64,000 nt of DNA from Paulownia fortunei (GCA_019321725.1 CM033105.1:14211632-14275631); one strand, 5' to 3'; positions 23,866 to 35,757 are shown, counted from the first letter of the stretch. The notes: generated from the letters alone by a model not told the origin. A program made the numbers and translations.

Positions 23866-26116
23866 TGTTGGGTTTCGTATATCCCATGATGGGTAACGCA
23901 ATGGAAAATTAAAATTTTTAAAAACATACATATCAAAATATGCATCTCGGGAATTGCACGAATTAATTCGATTACATTTAATTTATTTTCTTTAACAACA
24001 GAGAAACAAAGTTTGCAAATTATATCTGAGAGCACTTCAATTGATATAGGGAGTGGAGGAATTCAAATTCCTAAAGCCTGGGTTGGAATTGGTTCTCAAG
24101 GTATCCACTTGCCTTCTTTCTAAGTATATCCACATGTCGGGCAAGTCCACGAACCTTTGATCCTTGCCAGTGAATCAAAGTCCCTATCACTAATCTAAAT
24201 TTTGGAGTGCAATTTTATTTCCAAAAACAACTTATGTTAGAAGAATAAAATTAATACAAAGGCCTTTGATGGAGAGAACACAATAAGAAAGAGAGATACA
24301 AGGGGGAAGAGGTCGAAATTTTTAGGCTCAATGCTTGGAATTTTTTAGCCCCCTTAAGTGTGTGTTTTTACACACTTGATGTCTAACCCTAATTTTATTA
24401 GGACTCTCCTACCTTTCTTTCTTATCCTTATCTTTACATACAAGACTAAGATCTTTGTCTTGCTTTTTCAAGACTCCTAGTTGGACCATGTGTTTGGACT
24501 TTTATAAATAAAAATCTAATAAATTGATCTATATCAATTAATCAAGTCCATTTAATTAATTGATCCAATCAATTAATTAATTAGTTCCAATGAAGGATAC
24601 CTAATCAAATTAGGCTCAATTAAATAATTTTATTATTTTAATTCATTAAATTAATTTAAGCCTAGCTAATTAATTGATCCAGTTAATTAGTTAACTCACT
24701 CCTATGAACCTTTAATCTCGATTAGGTCTAATTAAATAATCCCATTATATATTAATTAATTGGTTCCAATAAAGGTCACTTAATCAAATTAGGCTCAATT
24801 AAATAATTTTATTATTTTAATTCATTAAATTAAGTTAACACTTTAAATTAATTTATGCCTAGCTAATTAATTGATCTAATTAATTTGTTAAGTCACTCCT
24901 ATGAGCCCGTAATCTCAATCACGCCTAATTAAATAATTTCATTATTTAATTAAATAAATTAATTTAACTCTTTAAATTATTTCTAACTCAAGTTAATTAA
25001 TCATCACTAGTTAACTTAATCCAACCCCTTGGATTAATAAAATAAATTAGAAGTGGATTATCCCATTTTGTATGTGACACTTTAGATTCACAACTAAGCT
25101 AGCAGTGAGTTGAAAACTTTTGCAACTTATGAATATATTAATATTCTAATTAATTAACCCAATTAATTAATCCGCTTGCCATTAACTCTTTAATACCAAA
25201 AACCTCACAAGTCGAGGAAGGCACCTAACAATGCATCTTGACTACCTAGTCTTAGGTAAATAGCAAGCGAACTTATTTTAATTACTAGTACCATGCAAAT
25301 ACAGTCCCTCGGTCAACTAATCTCCCAATTAAGTTTAGGCATGAATTATTAGTCGAAATCCTATTTTGACTTAATAACTATGATTTAATTTCAAGTCACA
25401 ATGATCCTTTGATGAAGTAATAGAAAAATTCATGTCTAATCTTCATCCTACCTTAGCCAAGGTCTTCAGGATCAAGGATAATAAAAATATATGAGATTTA
25501 CCTATTCTACAAGATAAGTAATAGATCCTTTGTTGGCCATTCATTAACTTCAATACACAAAGATCATACACACAACGTAAACCCTTATGATTATCATGCT
25601 ATCAAAAAATACATCAAAGTATATGATATTGTGCATAAGGCTACTATGGTACTTTAAGTCGAAGGACTAGATATACTTTCGTAACTTGAAAATTCTCATT
25701 TGATAAATAATGTTTTCAATTAAGAATTTTCCATGGGCCAGTTTGGTGTACTGTTCTCTAACAAACACTCACACACATGCAATAGCATCACCATGCCAAT
25801 ATATATGGAATGAGATATTTTATTTTCAAGCATGCATCATATGTGCGAGTTTATTGGGCTTATTGATATCCTATCTTAATGAACCCCCAACTCAAAATTA
25901 TTTTAAGATCAAAGCTATAGAGGCATGTTCCATGATTACGATCATATGCGCAACCATGTCCTGTAGCTATATATGATCTAGGACTTTATCTAGTTGATAA
26001 AAATAATTAAAGATAAATAAAAAGCCTTTTATTAATAAATATTAAGAGTAAGATAATTTTTTTAACAAGAGTATAAAAGCTCGCCACTAGTTGACTCGTC
26101 GGACACTACTATAATA
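23866..26116 (-). repeat. C1-family Copia LTR (reverse), near complete
   Basis: On the plus strand it runs from 'tgttgggtttcgtat' to 'ggacactactataata'. Beyond it lies the reverse complement of a polypurine tract ('atctctcacttgttct', 26117-26132), so this is the 3' LTR of a minus-strand element. It contains the TTAATTAA-rich block (24540-25170), the 'taggtaaatagcaagc' and 'gttggccattcattaac' blocks, and a U3-side 'gtgttct..aacaaacactc' motif. Length is 2251 bp. It is the best template for the C1 LTR in this window. Confidence 0.85.
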
Positions 26117-27012
26117 ATCTCTCACTTGTTCTAACTAATACAATAATTATCCTCTCTTTCACAATTGAGCCACCCTTTTAGGTTAAATTTTCTTCTCAAA
26201 AAAGCTCATTTTTTTATGTAGGAGATAGTGTTTGTGTTTGAAAAATATGATTCAAAGGAGAATAAAGAGAGGAACGGAGGGAGAGTCGAAAACACCTTGC
26301 TTCTAATCCTATTTAATTTTTGGCCTTTTGTGGCGAGTCCCTCTTTTCTCTCTCCAAGTCGGAGTAATGCCTTTCAAGGTAAATATTTCTCGCATTGGTA
26401 TTTCATATCTTGTAAAAAAAGGTTTCTCTTTAATGAGCTTTCAAAATTCATAAATCTTTCTTATACTACTACTTTTAATGTATTACGACATCTCATATTC
26501 CATGGGCATTGGTTTTCCAAAACCAATTCCACTTAAATTAGGCCTTACTTAATTACTTAGATTAAACCCATTCAAATAATTAATATTAAATTCAATTAAT
26601 TGATTCAAATAGTTAAAATATTAATTAATCTAATTAATTATTCAAACTATTGTATTAGTTCTCTTAAATAAGAAAGGATTTATTTGATTAAATATATGAC
26701 TTTATAGGTTCACCAATAAGTTAATCTTAGGCTCACAAGTCTTGAGTTGATTGAGCAATCAAATTCTTTTGATTAATTAGACTCTCTAATTATTCTTTTT
26801 AGAATTAAACTCATTAAAATATCTATCAATTATTGTTGACATCTAGTAACATGCAATAAAAACCTAGACATAATTGAATAATGAAGTGAACTTTTTTCAA
26901 TTACGATTATTATGCAAGTCCACTCCTTATATTATTGACTGTTCTAATTAAGCCTAGGGTATATAATAATAGATGAAACTCTAATAGCCTAGTACTTATT
27001 ACTCCATAACTT
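26117..27012 (-). repeat. PPT remnant followed by a diverged reverse LTR piece
   Basis: The first ~40 bp are a minus-strand Copia PPT and 3' pol edge. From about 26240 the sequence looks like another, more diverged C1-type LTR in reverse: 'ttttggccttttgtggcgag', then a TTAATTAA-rich stretch (26560-26660), then 'gcaagtccactcc' and 'agcctagggtatataat'. It ends where a plus-strand LTR starts. The open frame 26228-26536 lies in this LTR and is not a gene. Confidence 0.55.
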
Positions 27013-27563
27013 TGCCATAGTAGTATCGAGCAAGCCAACTGAATTGGAGTATTTATTACTCTTGTGATAAACATTCTTATTCATTCAACATTATTAACTA
27101 GGCAATATTCATCATTATTTGTAAATTCATTAAATTTTGGATCAAGTCCCTGAATTATATTGCTACAGGAGACGGTCATGCGTATGATGGGAACATAAAA
27201 TTTATCTCTATAGTTTTGATCTTAAATTATTTCAAGTAACAGAATCATTGAGATGGGACATTAAGTATTAGGATGGACTTGCAGGCTCTAGAGGATGATG
27301 TCTTGTTTCATGAATTTTGATGTAGAGACACTAGTGCACATGTATACAGGTGATTGTTAGACAAAAAATTTACTGAACAAACTATTAAAAAATTCCTAAT
27401 TAAAAAATATTAATTACTGAATATGGAATTTCTTCATTATGATAATGTAAGATTAGTCCTCAAATTTGAGATACTATATTAACCTTGTGCTTGATTAATT
27501 ATATTTTGATTTATGCAACTTAATTAGTATGAAGGTTTATGAGTGGCCAACAAAAAATTCATT
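27013..27563 (+). repeat. C1-family LTR 5' fragment (forward)
   Basis: It starts 'tgccatagtagtatcgagc', a mutated C1 LTR start, and carries the expected order 'atcaagtccctgaa', 'gagatgggacatt', 'acactagtgcacatg', 'gagtggccaac'. It is cut at 27563, where a reverse C1 LTR begins. Confidence 0.75.
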
Positions 27564-29573
27564 TATTAGGTTTGCATAGACGCGAGGATACATGTTGTAA
27601 AAAAAATTAAAATTTTTAAAACACATAATCATGGCATTCATAATTTAAACTCTGCATATCTGTTGTTAATACTACATAATTTAATTCTTGTGTGGGAAGA
27701 TTGGATTTTTACATACAAGCGGTTGACTAAGCGTAGAGTACAATAACACGATCTGAATCGTTCTCTACCTTCCACTATAAAATTTGTGATTTCTTGAATT
27801 TCTATGAAATTGAAACTCTTAGATTAAATTTTTTCGCATTAGAGCTCTAATTATTTCTCCTCTAAGTACATCCATACCTTAAATGACCATTTATAATTAA
27901 ACTTGTGGTAGTAGGTTTAATTCGTTAATTCGTATCTAAGGTATATAGGTTTAGAATGTTGGAACAATGAGACAGAACTCTTTTGTGTGCAGATATAAAA
28001 TTTGAATTCCTAAATCAAAGAGGGCTAAATTAAGAACACAAAATCAATACTATGAGGAAGTAGGAGTGGACGAATTTTGGGGTGGGTTTGCACACATTTT
28101 GGGGGCTGATTTTTGGGAAGGAAAAACTCAAAATTTCAAAAAAAAAAAAAACTGCTCTCTAAAGTGTGTATAAACCATGTGTATGGGGCCTCAGTTTAGA
28201 CCTCTTTTATAAGGCCCCGAGTCCTATCCTCACAGGACTCTATCCCTAGTTTATTTGCACCTATTTTAGGGTATTGTTTTTATGTTTTAAGGAGACTTAA
28301 AATTGCCTTTAGGATTAGATATTCCATTCAATTCCTATTCAACCATGATTCATTATGCCCATACCTATTGAAACTAGACCTATAATTAATTAGGTCTATT
28401 TAGTTGATCTAATCAATTAACTTAATTAATTCATCATATAGATATATTAAAGGCTCACTTATTAATTGATTCAATTAATTAACTAATTATTTCAAATAAG
28501 ATTCCCTAATCTCATTAGGTCTTGATCCCATCAATTAATTAAATTAATCAAACAATTGAATTAATTGAATCATAATAAATTAATCAATCACATTTATCGA
28601 CTTAGTCCAATAATTAAATTATTTCCTTAGCAAGAAATGGACTTGTTCAAGTTAGGATGTGACCTCTTTGGTTCATCAATAAATTAGTAGTAGGCTCATA
28701 ATTCTTGTAACTTAATTGAATAACTAAAATTAACCCAACTAATTAAAGTTGTAGAATTAACCCCTTAATTCTAATAAACCACCAATCATAGTTAGTGTCT
28801 AATGAGCACTTCACAAATACCTAAATATAGGTGAAGTACCGAGCCTCTCTTATTACGAGTACCATGCAAGTACAGTCCTTTTGTCAATTAATTTCCCAAT
28901 TGAGCCTTGGGTATAAATGATTAGTCGAAAGTCAAATAACCTAATAACTATATGTTTATTTCTATTTACTTGACTAGACGATGAAATTAAAAAAACTTAT
29001 AACTTTCATACATAAATAAATTGTACCCAAAATATTCTTTTTATGATTATCCTGTCAACGGATGATAAATCAAAGTATAACCAATTAGCACAAGATTACC
29101 ATGATATTGAAAATTTAGGAACTAATTCATACACTACCATAATATAAAAATTACATATTCGATAATATTATATTTTCAATTAGAAATTTTCGAGTGGGGT
29201 TGTTTGATGTACTGGTTTCCTAACAAGCACCCACATATATATGTTAGTGTCTCTACATCGATATCCATGAAATGAGACATCTTTCTTTTGAGCATTCATT
29301 ATATGTTCCAAGTCTTGCTAAACATTGATGTTCTGTCTTAATAATTCTCGGCTTGGAATCATTTAAGAGCAAAGCCATACACATTTCACAATCTCCATCA
29401 TAAATGCGATCACGTCGCATAGGTATGTATTATCTAGGAAAATTCATCTGAATTTAAATAAAGCAAATAAAGAAGAAGAAATGTCAAATTTCTTTATATG
29501 GATTGAAAAATAATATTTTTTTACAAGAGTATAAAATGGTCAATCTATTGGCTTGTTGGACACTACCTTAACA
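27564..29573 (-). repeat. C1-family Copia 3' LTR (reverse)
   Basis: On the plus strand it runs from 'tattaggtttgcatag' to 'ggacactaccttaaca'. A minus-strand PPT (29574-29586, 'atcttctacttgt') and Copia RNase H follow on the right, so it is the 3' LTR of the element at 29574-33304. It contains a 17-A run near 28137-28152 and a TTAATTAA-rich block at 28380-28640. Confidence 0.85.
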
Positions 29574-30234
29574 ATCTTCTACTTGTCCCAGAGCCAATTA
29601 CCTTTCTATCCAAGACCTATTTTCTCAAGATATCTTTCAAATACCTTTTATACTAGGAGTTTAGTTAGTACGTCTACTGAATTTTCTATCAATACAACTT
29701 TCTTCAATTTGACTCACCTCTACCAACGATCTCTTGGATCAAGTATTATCGCTTCAATATGTCCTTGACGCTTTGATGAGATCTTGCCTCATTTTTTTGC
29801 ATAATTGCATTATTTTTATCATAATACACGAGAACTAAATCAATAATGCAAGAAATTAGAACCCGACTATTGGATAAAGTTTTGCATCCAAACAACCTCC
29901 TTTGCAGCATCACATACCATAATGTATTCAATCTCAGTGGTGGAATTCACGATCGTCACTTGCTTGGAACTCATCTAGCTAATTGCACCATATTTAAGTT
30001 GATTACAAACCCAAACATAGATTTTGAGTCATCTAGATCAGATTCAAAAATAAAACTAGTTAAGCATTCTAGTTTTAATTCTCAATAAGACATTTTATGT
30101 CCTTCGTTTGTACTTTAAGATCGACTTTATATCTTTTTAGTGCTCTACCCTTGGGATGGACTAATATCTACTTGTCACATTCAGAGCATATGCAACAACA
30201 AGCCTCATAAATATCATTTAATATATTATGTTTC
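29574..30234 (-). pseudogene. Copia RNase H (reverse), degenerate
   Basis: Minus-strand translation gives pieces of the Tnt1-like RNase H end, matching the better preserved stretch at 63580-64000. These include an ADVLTKPL-type block near the LTR and the conserved Asp region with a 'EIEYIVCDAAKE'-like sequence around 29890-29940. The PPT and LTR lie to its left. It is cut at 30234 by solo LTR B. Confidence 0.75.
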
Positions 30235-32054
30235 TGTTCGTGAAATATTTTACAAACTGCAAGTACACGGTATCAAGTTTTAATACAACGATGAGTTGAG
30301 TATCGTATCCACAGGGATTATAATAAAAAATTACATTAAGTATCATAGTTCAAATGGTCCTACTTTTATCTAGAAGATTAAATGATGATTGAAAAATAAA
30401 TTAAAGTAAGATAAAAATGCAAATACAAGAGTGGAGTTTTTAGAAACAATATAACAAACACCTTATGAGCAAGATATTCTAGAGGAATGACTCACCTAAT
30501 TATCACATATGTTCTTTCTTCCAAAATATACCAATTCAAGTTAACAACATATGTAAGTTAAGAATTTCTAAACTCATCAATTCCCTCCCTCGAGTGTCGA
30601 ATTGACTATGAGTTCTAACATGAATTTTAATACCTCTATAAAAACTCAAGAATAAAACTCTACAAAAGTTCAATAAATCCTTCTTCAAAATTTTAAAGGT
30701 TTCACAAGCTTCTCAACTCTATGATTCCTAGGTTATGTTATCCCTATGATCATGTATAATCTTTTCTCTCTCGAGTGTCGAATCTCATACGCCAAATAAT
30801 CTCAATTAGTGGCCAATTAATCAAGATGAAATACTAAACAAGATAACACAGACAAGAAGAATAACTTGAACTAATATTATTTAGAATTCAAAATATAAGA
30901 TCAAATAAGGTTACATCATTCTCTAGAAAGAAAAGTTTAGTTCACCATGGATAAATACAACTTCAAGAAATAAATAAGAAAGAACATGGAAATAGTTCAC
31001 TAATTTGTGAAGTGGAAGGAATGGTTGGAGCTCTCCTTATCTCCAAGAATGGTTGCCTTTGGTTCCAAGAACCAATCCTCCTCTCCCCCTCCCCCCCTGG
31101 TTGATGTTGATTTTCTCCTTTTAAACTTCTCCTCAATGATTCTTTCCCCAAGAGTCTTCCAAAAGAAACCCTGAAATCCTTCTACTTTTCTTGAATTTTC
31201 TTCAAAAAACACCTGAAATTATTCCCCTTTTCTTGGCTTTTCTCCTTTTTCTATCCACCAATTTAGTGTATCCACTAGCGCATCACATGGATAATGATGT
31301 ATAAGTGTATCTAATTGTATATCTCATAAAAAAGCCAAAATTCATGATCCATTGCCACTTGTCGCAAAGAAAATACATCAGTATCTTTTTGGTTAGCAGG
31401 ATGGTGCCTAGGCGCCCTGTTTTGGCACCTAGGCACCTTGCATTCTGTTTTGGCAGCCTCAGATGGTGCTTAGGCACCCTGTTTTGGTGTCTAGGTGCTA
31501 TTACTGCTGTTTTTCCCTCCTTTCCCTCAGTACTTTTACACTATTTAGCCTCTTACAACTGATTTTTTACCTCTTTCAATGACGAATTGGCTTTTGATAT
31601 CTTCTAATAAATTGTAGCTCTATGTCTTCGATTTCTATATGAACTTGAATAAACTAAATATGACATCTATGGCAGAGTTATGCCTAAAAAACTAAGATGT
31701 GTCATCCTAGAAAATTACAGCTCGGTGCTGGCTATTAAAATCAATAGAATTGGATTTGATGGTAAACATAAAAGTTATAGATATACCTCTTAGATTTCCA
31801 TTGGTTTAAGAATCAAGTCAAAAGTATATTTGAGTAGAGAGGTATGATTAAAATACAAAAATTGTCATTAGTCGCACCACAATTCAGATTCTTCAGCATT
31901 TCAACCAAGTTTTTGGTTTCTTTCCATTTTCTTCTCCTTTTGTCATTACCTACAAGATCTCAAACTAAATGCATAAAAGGTAACAAAAACACTTGAAAAC
32001 AAACAAATGTTAATCAAAAGGTATGTGAATTATTGGTATAAAACCAACTTATTA
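30235..32054 (-). repeat. Solo LTR of a gypsy family (copy B)
   Basis: On the plus strand it runs from 'tgttcgtgaaatattttac' to 'ccaacttatta'. A perfect 5-bp TSD, gtttc, flanks it (30230-30234 and 32055-32059). It is the same family as copy A (3129-4569), in the opposite orientation, and at 1820 bp is longer. The extra part includes an array of ~14-bp near-palindromes (31403-31499) and a T/C-rich segment (31070-31260). It interrupts a minus-strand Copia pol. Confidence 0.9.
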
Positions 32055-32257
32055 GTTTCCAATCATGGATATATAAGGTATGTGAGTCATTCTTTCTTTA
32101 TCCTCTATTATCTTTGGGGACATAAACTTTGAAAGAAAAATTCCATGGTTCATTGGAAATAATCCTCTCTTAGATCCTTCTATTATAATCTCTTTAGCAT
32201 TTTATATATGTACATGTATTATAAAGTTTTAGCGTCCTTTTGGATCTATCTCTTAAG
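32055..32257 (-). pseudogene. Continuation of the minus-strand Copia pol (RNase H/RT border)
   Basis: This is Copia internal sequence between solo LTR B and the MITE. Coding similarity is weak by eye. The assignment rests on position: the interrupted Copia is recognisable again at 33028-33304. Confidence 0.4.
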
Positions 32258-32265
32258 ATCTTGAT

Positions 32266-33019
32266 TAGACATAGCAATAGGGTGGGTTTGGCTAAATTTA
32301 AGACTCGCCCTGATGAGCAAACTAGAGACCAACCCTACTCCACATTTTCCCAAACCTAAAACTTGCCCCCTGATCTTTAACAAATAGGGCTAATAAAAAA
32401 ACCAACCAAACTTATTTGTTGAGAATAACAGGTGGTGGAAGATGGGTTATTAGTTTGGGATGGTAGTGGGCTAAAGGTGAAATTTGGAAAGTGAAAGGTA
32501 AAAATAGAATAAACTGAAGACAACTGTATATAGGTTAAAACATGATGAAATCTAAGATATGTTGGTTGGGTTGAAGGTGTTAATGGCTTCGGTTGCTAAT
32601 GTAGTTGGCGACTAGATATGAGCAAGCTGATGGAGTAGGTGGTGCTGGAGGAGAGAGGATAGTTGAGATGGTTGAAAACTATGTTCAAAGATAAGAGAAT
32701 ATAAATAAAATGATAGAAAAGTGGAAGGAAAAAGAGAAGATATCAAACATGGTTCAAAAGAAAGAAAAGAAAGAAAAAAAGAAAAAGGACAAAAGAAAAA
32801 AAGAAAAGTAGAAAAGGGACATGAAAGAGGTAAAACGAAGTAATAATTTTGGTATATATATTTATAAAATAGGGCGAGTCTAGCAAAACTCATAACCCAC
32901 CCAAACCCAATCGATCCAAAATAATTTGACCTATTTCTCGACTCATACCCTAATTATTGCACAACAACCTACCTTTCCAGGTGGGTTTAGGGCAAACCTG
33001 AACCCCATTGCCATTTCTA
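32266..33019. mobile_element. hAT-like MITE (non-autonomous DNA transposon)
   Basis: A 754-bp element with terminal inverted repeats. The left end is 'tagacatagcaatagggt'; the right end, read in reverse, is 'tagaaatggcaatggggt'. It is flanked by a perfect 8-bp duplication, atcttgat (32258-32265 and 33020-33027), and 8 bp is the hAT superfamily size. The interior has an A/G-rich run (32750-32830) and subterminal 'gggtttggc'/'gcaaacct' and 'cccacccaaaccc' motifs, but no transposase. The Phe/Ser-rich reverse frame at 32612-32893 is low complexity. It is inserted in the minus-strand Copia pol. Confidence 0.9.
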
Positions 33020-33027
33020 ATCTTGAT

Positions 33028-33304
33028 TCCTATTACATAGGATGCCTATTACGTAGCAAGCAAGATCATTATGTATTTCAGCAATACCACTAGTGAAAAG
33101 GTTTTCTTATGGTGTGCACATTACCTTTGAGTCCACCCCAAGCTTTCTCTTATAAATCCACTTGCACCTATTGGGTACAATACCCTCTAATGGGTCCACC
33201 AAGGTCCATACCTTATTGGAGTACATGGAGTTCATCTCGGATTGCATGGTATCTTGCGGTACCTCTCAAGCAACCTTGAGATCCTCTTGCATCTCTTTGG
33301 AGAT
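33028..33304 (-). pseudogene. Copia RT N-terminal part (reverse), cut by the assembly gap
   Basis: The minus strand reads pieces such as AMQSEMNSMYSN..W and LVDPLEGIVPIGC, the start of the Copia RT. The parallel stretch at 50970-51060 ('gggtccaccaaggt', 'gtatatgaagtccat') is closely similar. The sequence runs into the N gap at 33305. Confidence 0.8.
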
Positions 33305-33404
33305 NNNNNNNNNNNNNNNNNNNNNNNNNNNNNNNNNNNNNNNNNNNNNNNNNNNNNNNNNNNNNNNNNNNNNNNNNNNNNNNNNNNNNNNNNNNNNNNN
33401 NNNN
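33305..33404. other. Assembly gap (100 N)
   Basis: Exactly 100 N, the usual placeholder for a gap of unknown size. Open frames spanning it are artefacts. Copia pol is on its left; on its right is unassigned sequence. Confidence 0.99.
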
Positions 33405-33780
33405 AAACCAAGTACATCTTTGAGAAATCAATCTTTTCTAGTATGAAAACACATAAATTAAATATATTCTTATTTTCAACACAATAATATCAACAATTAT
33501 ATATATCAATCCAAACCCATTTTTATTTTTACACTTTAATTCTAGAACACTTGAAATATAACCATGGCCCAAAAAATATAAACAAACAACCTCTAAGATG
33601 CCTAGAAAAGCTCTATTTCAGATGAGGCTATACCGTTAACCAGCCAAGGTTGAACTTTAAGCATTTTAACTGAAGCTCGAGTCATGAGCTTGAGTCCTCA
33701 GTCATAAGCTTGCTGAACTCGAACTTGAATTTCATATTTTAGAAAATATAACATTTTAAATACATTGACTTGTTTATCAT
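33405..33780. other. Spacer without recognised features
   Basis: AT-rich with no gene seen. 33640-33730 contains repeated 'gagctcgag/cttgagtc'-like words. It lies just left of the 5' LTR of the second Copia family. Confidence 0.3.
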
Positions 33781-34229
33781 TGTTGAAAATTGGATTCAGT
33801 TTAGGACTCTTGACCCATTTGATTTTAGTTGGATGTTAACTCCATAATTTGGGTGAGATTGAATTTCCTAGTTGGTATGGTACTCTTTCTTGTGTAGGAA
33901 TATATATCAAATTTCCATCAAACAAAAACACATAGGTGAATTATATTTTTCCAAAATGACTCTCTCCATATTCTTCTTTCTACCTATTTTTCTCTCTACG
34001 TCTTTCTTGGAGCATCACCATAGACTCCAAGTAATTGATACATGTAATTGAATGGGTAGCTCTAGTAATTATCTACCACCAATGATAACAACATTTTCGT
34101 ACTTGATTCAAGAAATATACATGTTCGTGATTCAATCAAAATAGGACTGTAGACGAGCTTGATCCGGTACACATGGATCGACAATCCGCAGTGTATATGG
34201 TAATACCTGATTCATATTATTGTTGCTCA
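33781..34229 (+). repeat. 5' LTR of the short-LTR Copia
   Basis: It begins 'tgttgaaaattggattcag' and ends '...attattgttgctca'. It is 449 bp long and homologous to 46478-46953. A few bases beyond the end the nested gypsy starts (34235). Confidence 0.85.
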
Positions 34230-34234
34230 TTTGC

Positions 34235-34754
34235 TGATAAGTGCATATTTGACATATTTTTGTATCAAATTATTTATACTTTTCTTACTTTATTCTTGAT
34301 AATATTATTATTTTATTAATATTTTGTGTTAGGGAATAAATGGAAGCATGTTTCCAAACTTGTGCAGTGTTTGTAATTTAAGTATAACTTTATGATTAAA
34401 AGCCCTATGAACTTGCAGCTTATTTCATTTGAAAGTCAAGAGATAGAGGTAGAACTTTTATGTTGGAAACTAAACCAATTCAGTTTGATGATTGTAGAAA
34501 ATTCGTCCAAGTAGTTGCACAAAATGGATTATCAATTAGGTTCAGAGTTCAGCCTAATATTGATTTATTTTACCAATTGGGTTATATCTCTTGAGCTCAA
34601 ATTTATTTTGGGCTGAAATTTGATATCTTATACACAAGAGATAAATAAACAAGTTTGTTGAAGATAAGATGGTGTAAAAATATGTCAAAATGGTAAAAAC
34701 ATAGTTTGCAAGTTGCTGCTGCTGTTAAAGGATGGCTCTTGGACATGACTCGGT
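34235..34754 (+). repeat. 5' LTR of the Athila-like gypsy, truncated
   Basis: 520 bp aligning to 39182-39707 of the 3' LTR, up to the shared words 'ggacatgactcggt'. The remaining ~1.08 kb of LTR is missing, and the integrase reading starts within about 15 bp. Confidence 0.9.
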
Positions 34755-34759
34755 GGTCA

Positions 34760-35757
34760 TTTTTCTATAAAGAAAACTATTGCAAAAATCTTGCAATATG
34801 GATTTTATTGACCAACTCTTTTCAAAGACACTTACACTTTCAATAAAAGTTGTGAAAATTGTCAAAAGTTAAGGTCCCTTTCAAAGAGAAATAAGATGCC
34901 CCTACACCCTATCCTAGTTATTGAAATATTTGACTGTTGGGGTATTGATTTTATGGGGCCATTTCTATTATCATTTGATTTTATTTACATATTAGCTGCC
35001 ATATATTATGTTTCAAAATGGATCGAGATAATTCATTGTAGAAACAATGATTTCAAAATAGTGATAAATTTTTTGAAAGAAAATATTTGAAGTCGATTTG
35101 GAATTCCTAAATCTATTATCAGTGATGGGGGAAAGTATTTTTGTAACAACAGTTTTTGAAACTTTAATGAGAAAATATGGAATCATACATAAAGTTGCAA
35201 CTCCTTATCACCCTCAGACAAATAGACAAGTTGAACTTGCAAATAGGGAGATAAAATAAATTTTGGAGAAAACAGTTAACGTAAACCGTAAAGATTGGTC
35301 TCTTAGACTTACCAATACACTTTGGGCATATAGAACTGTTTTTAAAACATCATTAGACATGTTTTCTTATAGGATATTTTATGAAAAACCTTGTCATTTA
35401 CCTGTTAAACTTGAACATAAAGCTTATTGGGCAAACAAAATGGTTAACTTCAACCTTGATGAAACTTCAAAATTACACAAATTGCAAATCAATGAACTTC
35501 AAGAATTGAGAAATGATGCATATGAGAATTCTAAAATTTATAAAACAAGAATAAAAGATTTTCATGATAATAAAATTTCAAGAAAAATATTTGAGATTGG
35601 TGAAAAGGTTTTGCTTTATAATTCTCGATTGCATTTGTTTAGTGAAAAATTGAGATCAAGGTGGAGTGGTTCTTTTGTTGTAAAAAAAGTATATCCTTAC
35701 GGGGCAATTGACATTGATAATCTTAGAAATAGTAACATATTCAAAGTAAATGAATAA
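34760..35757 (+). pseudogene. Gypsy integrase (Athila-like)
   Basis: The minimal integrase is nearly all present. At 34800-34895 a decayed zinc-binding end is readable (TLFKD-type then ENCQK-like). 34896-35090 gives EIFDCWGIDFMGPF, with the first catalytic Asp, and YVSKWIEI. 35095-35250 gives the second catalytic Asp region and a PYHPQTN-type motif. 35263-35757 is one open frame of 164 codons: [14 protein letters not shown], then [19 protein letters not shown], a charged linker, and at the end [20 protein letters not shown] and IFKVNE. A few stops and frameshifts split the core, so it is not functional as it stands, but it is the best preserved pol piece in the window. There is no chromodomain, in line with Athila/Tat. 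Confidence 0.92.

Noticed and set aside
26228..26536. 102-codon plus-strand frame
   Set aside because: It lies in a reverse LTR piece; composition and context are those of the C1 LTR.
32612..32893. Phe/Ser-rich minus-strand ORF
   Set aside because: A/G-rich filler inside the MITE, not a protein.
33162..33487. Several open frames across 33305-33404
   Set aside because: They exist only because the N gap contains no stop codons.
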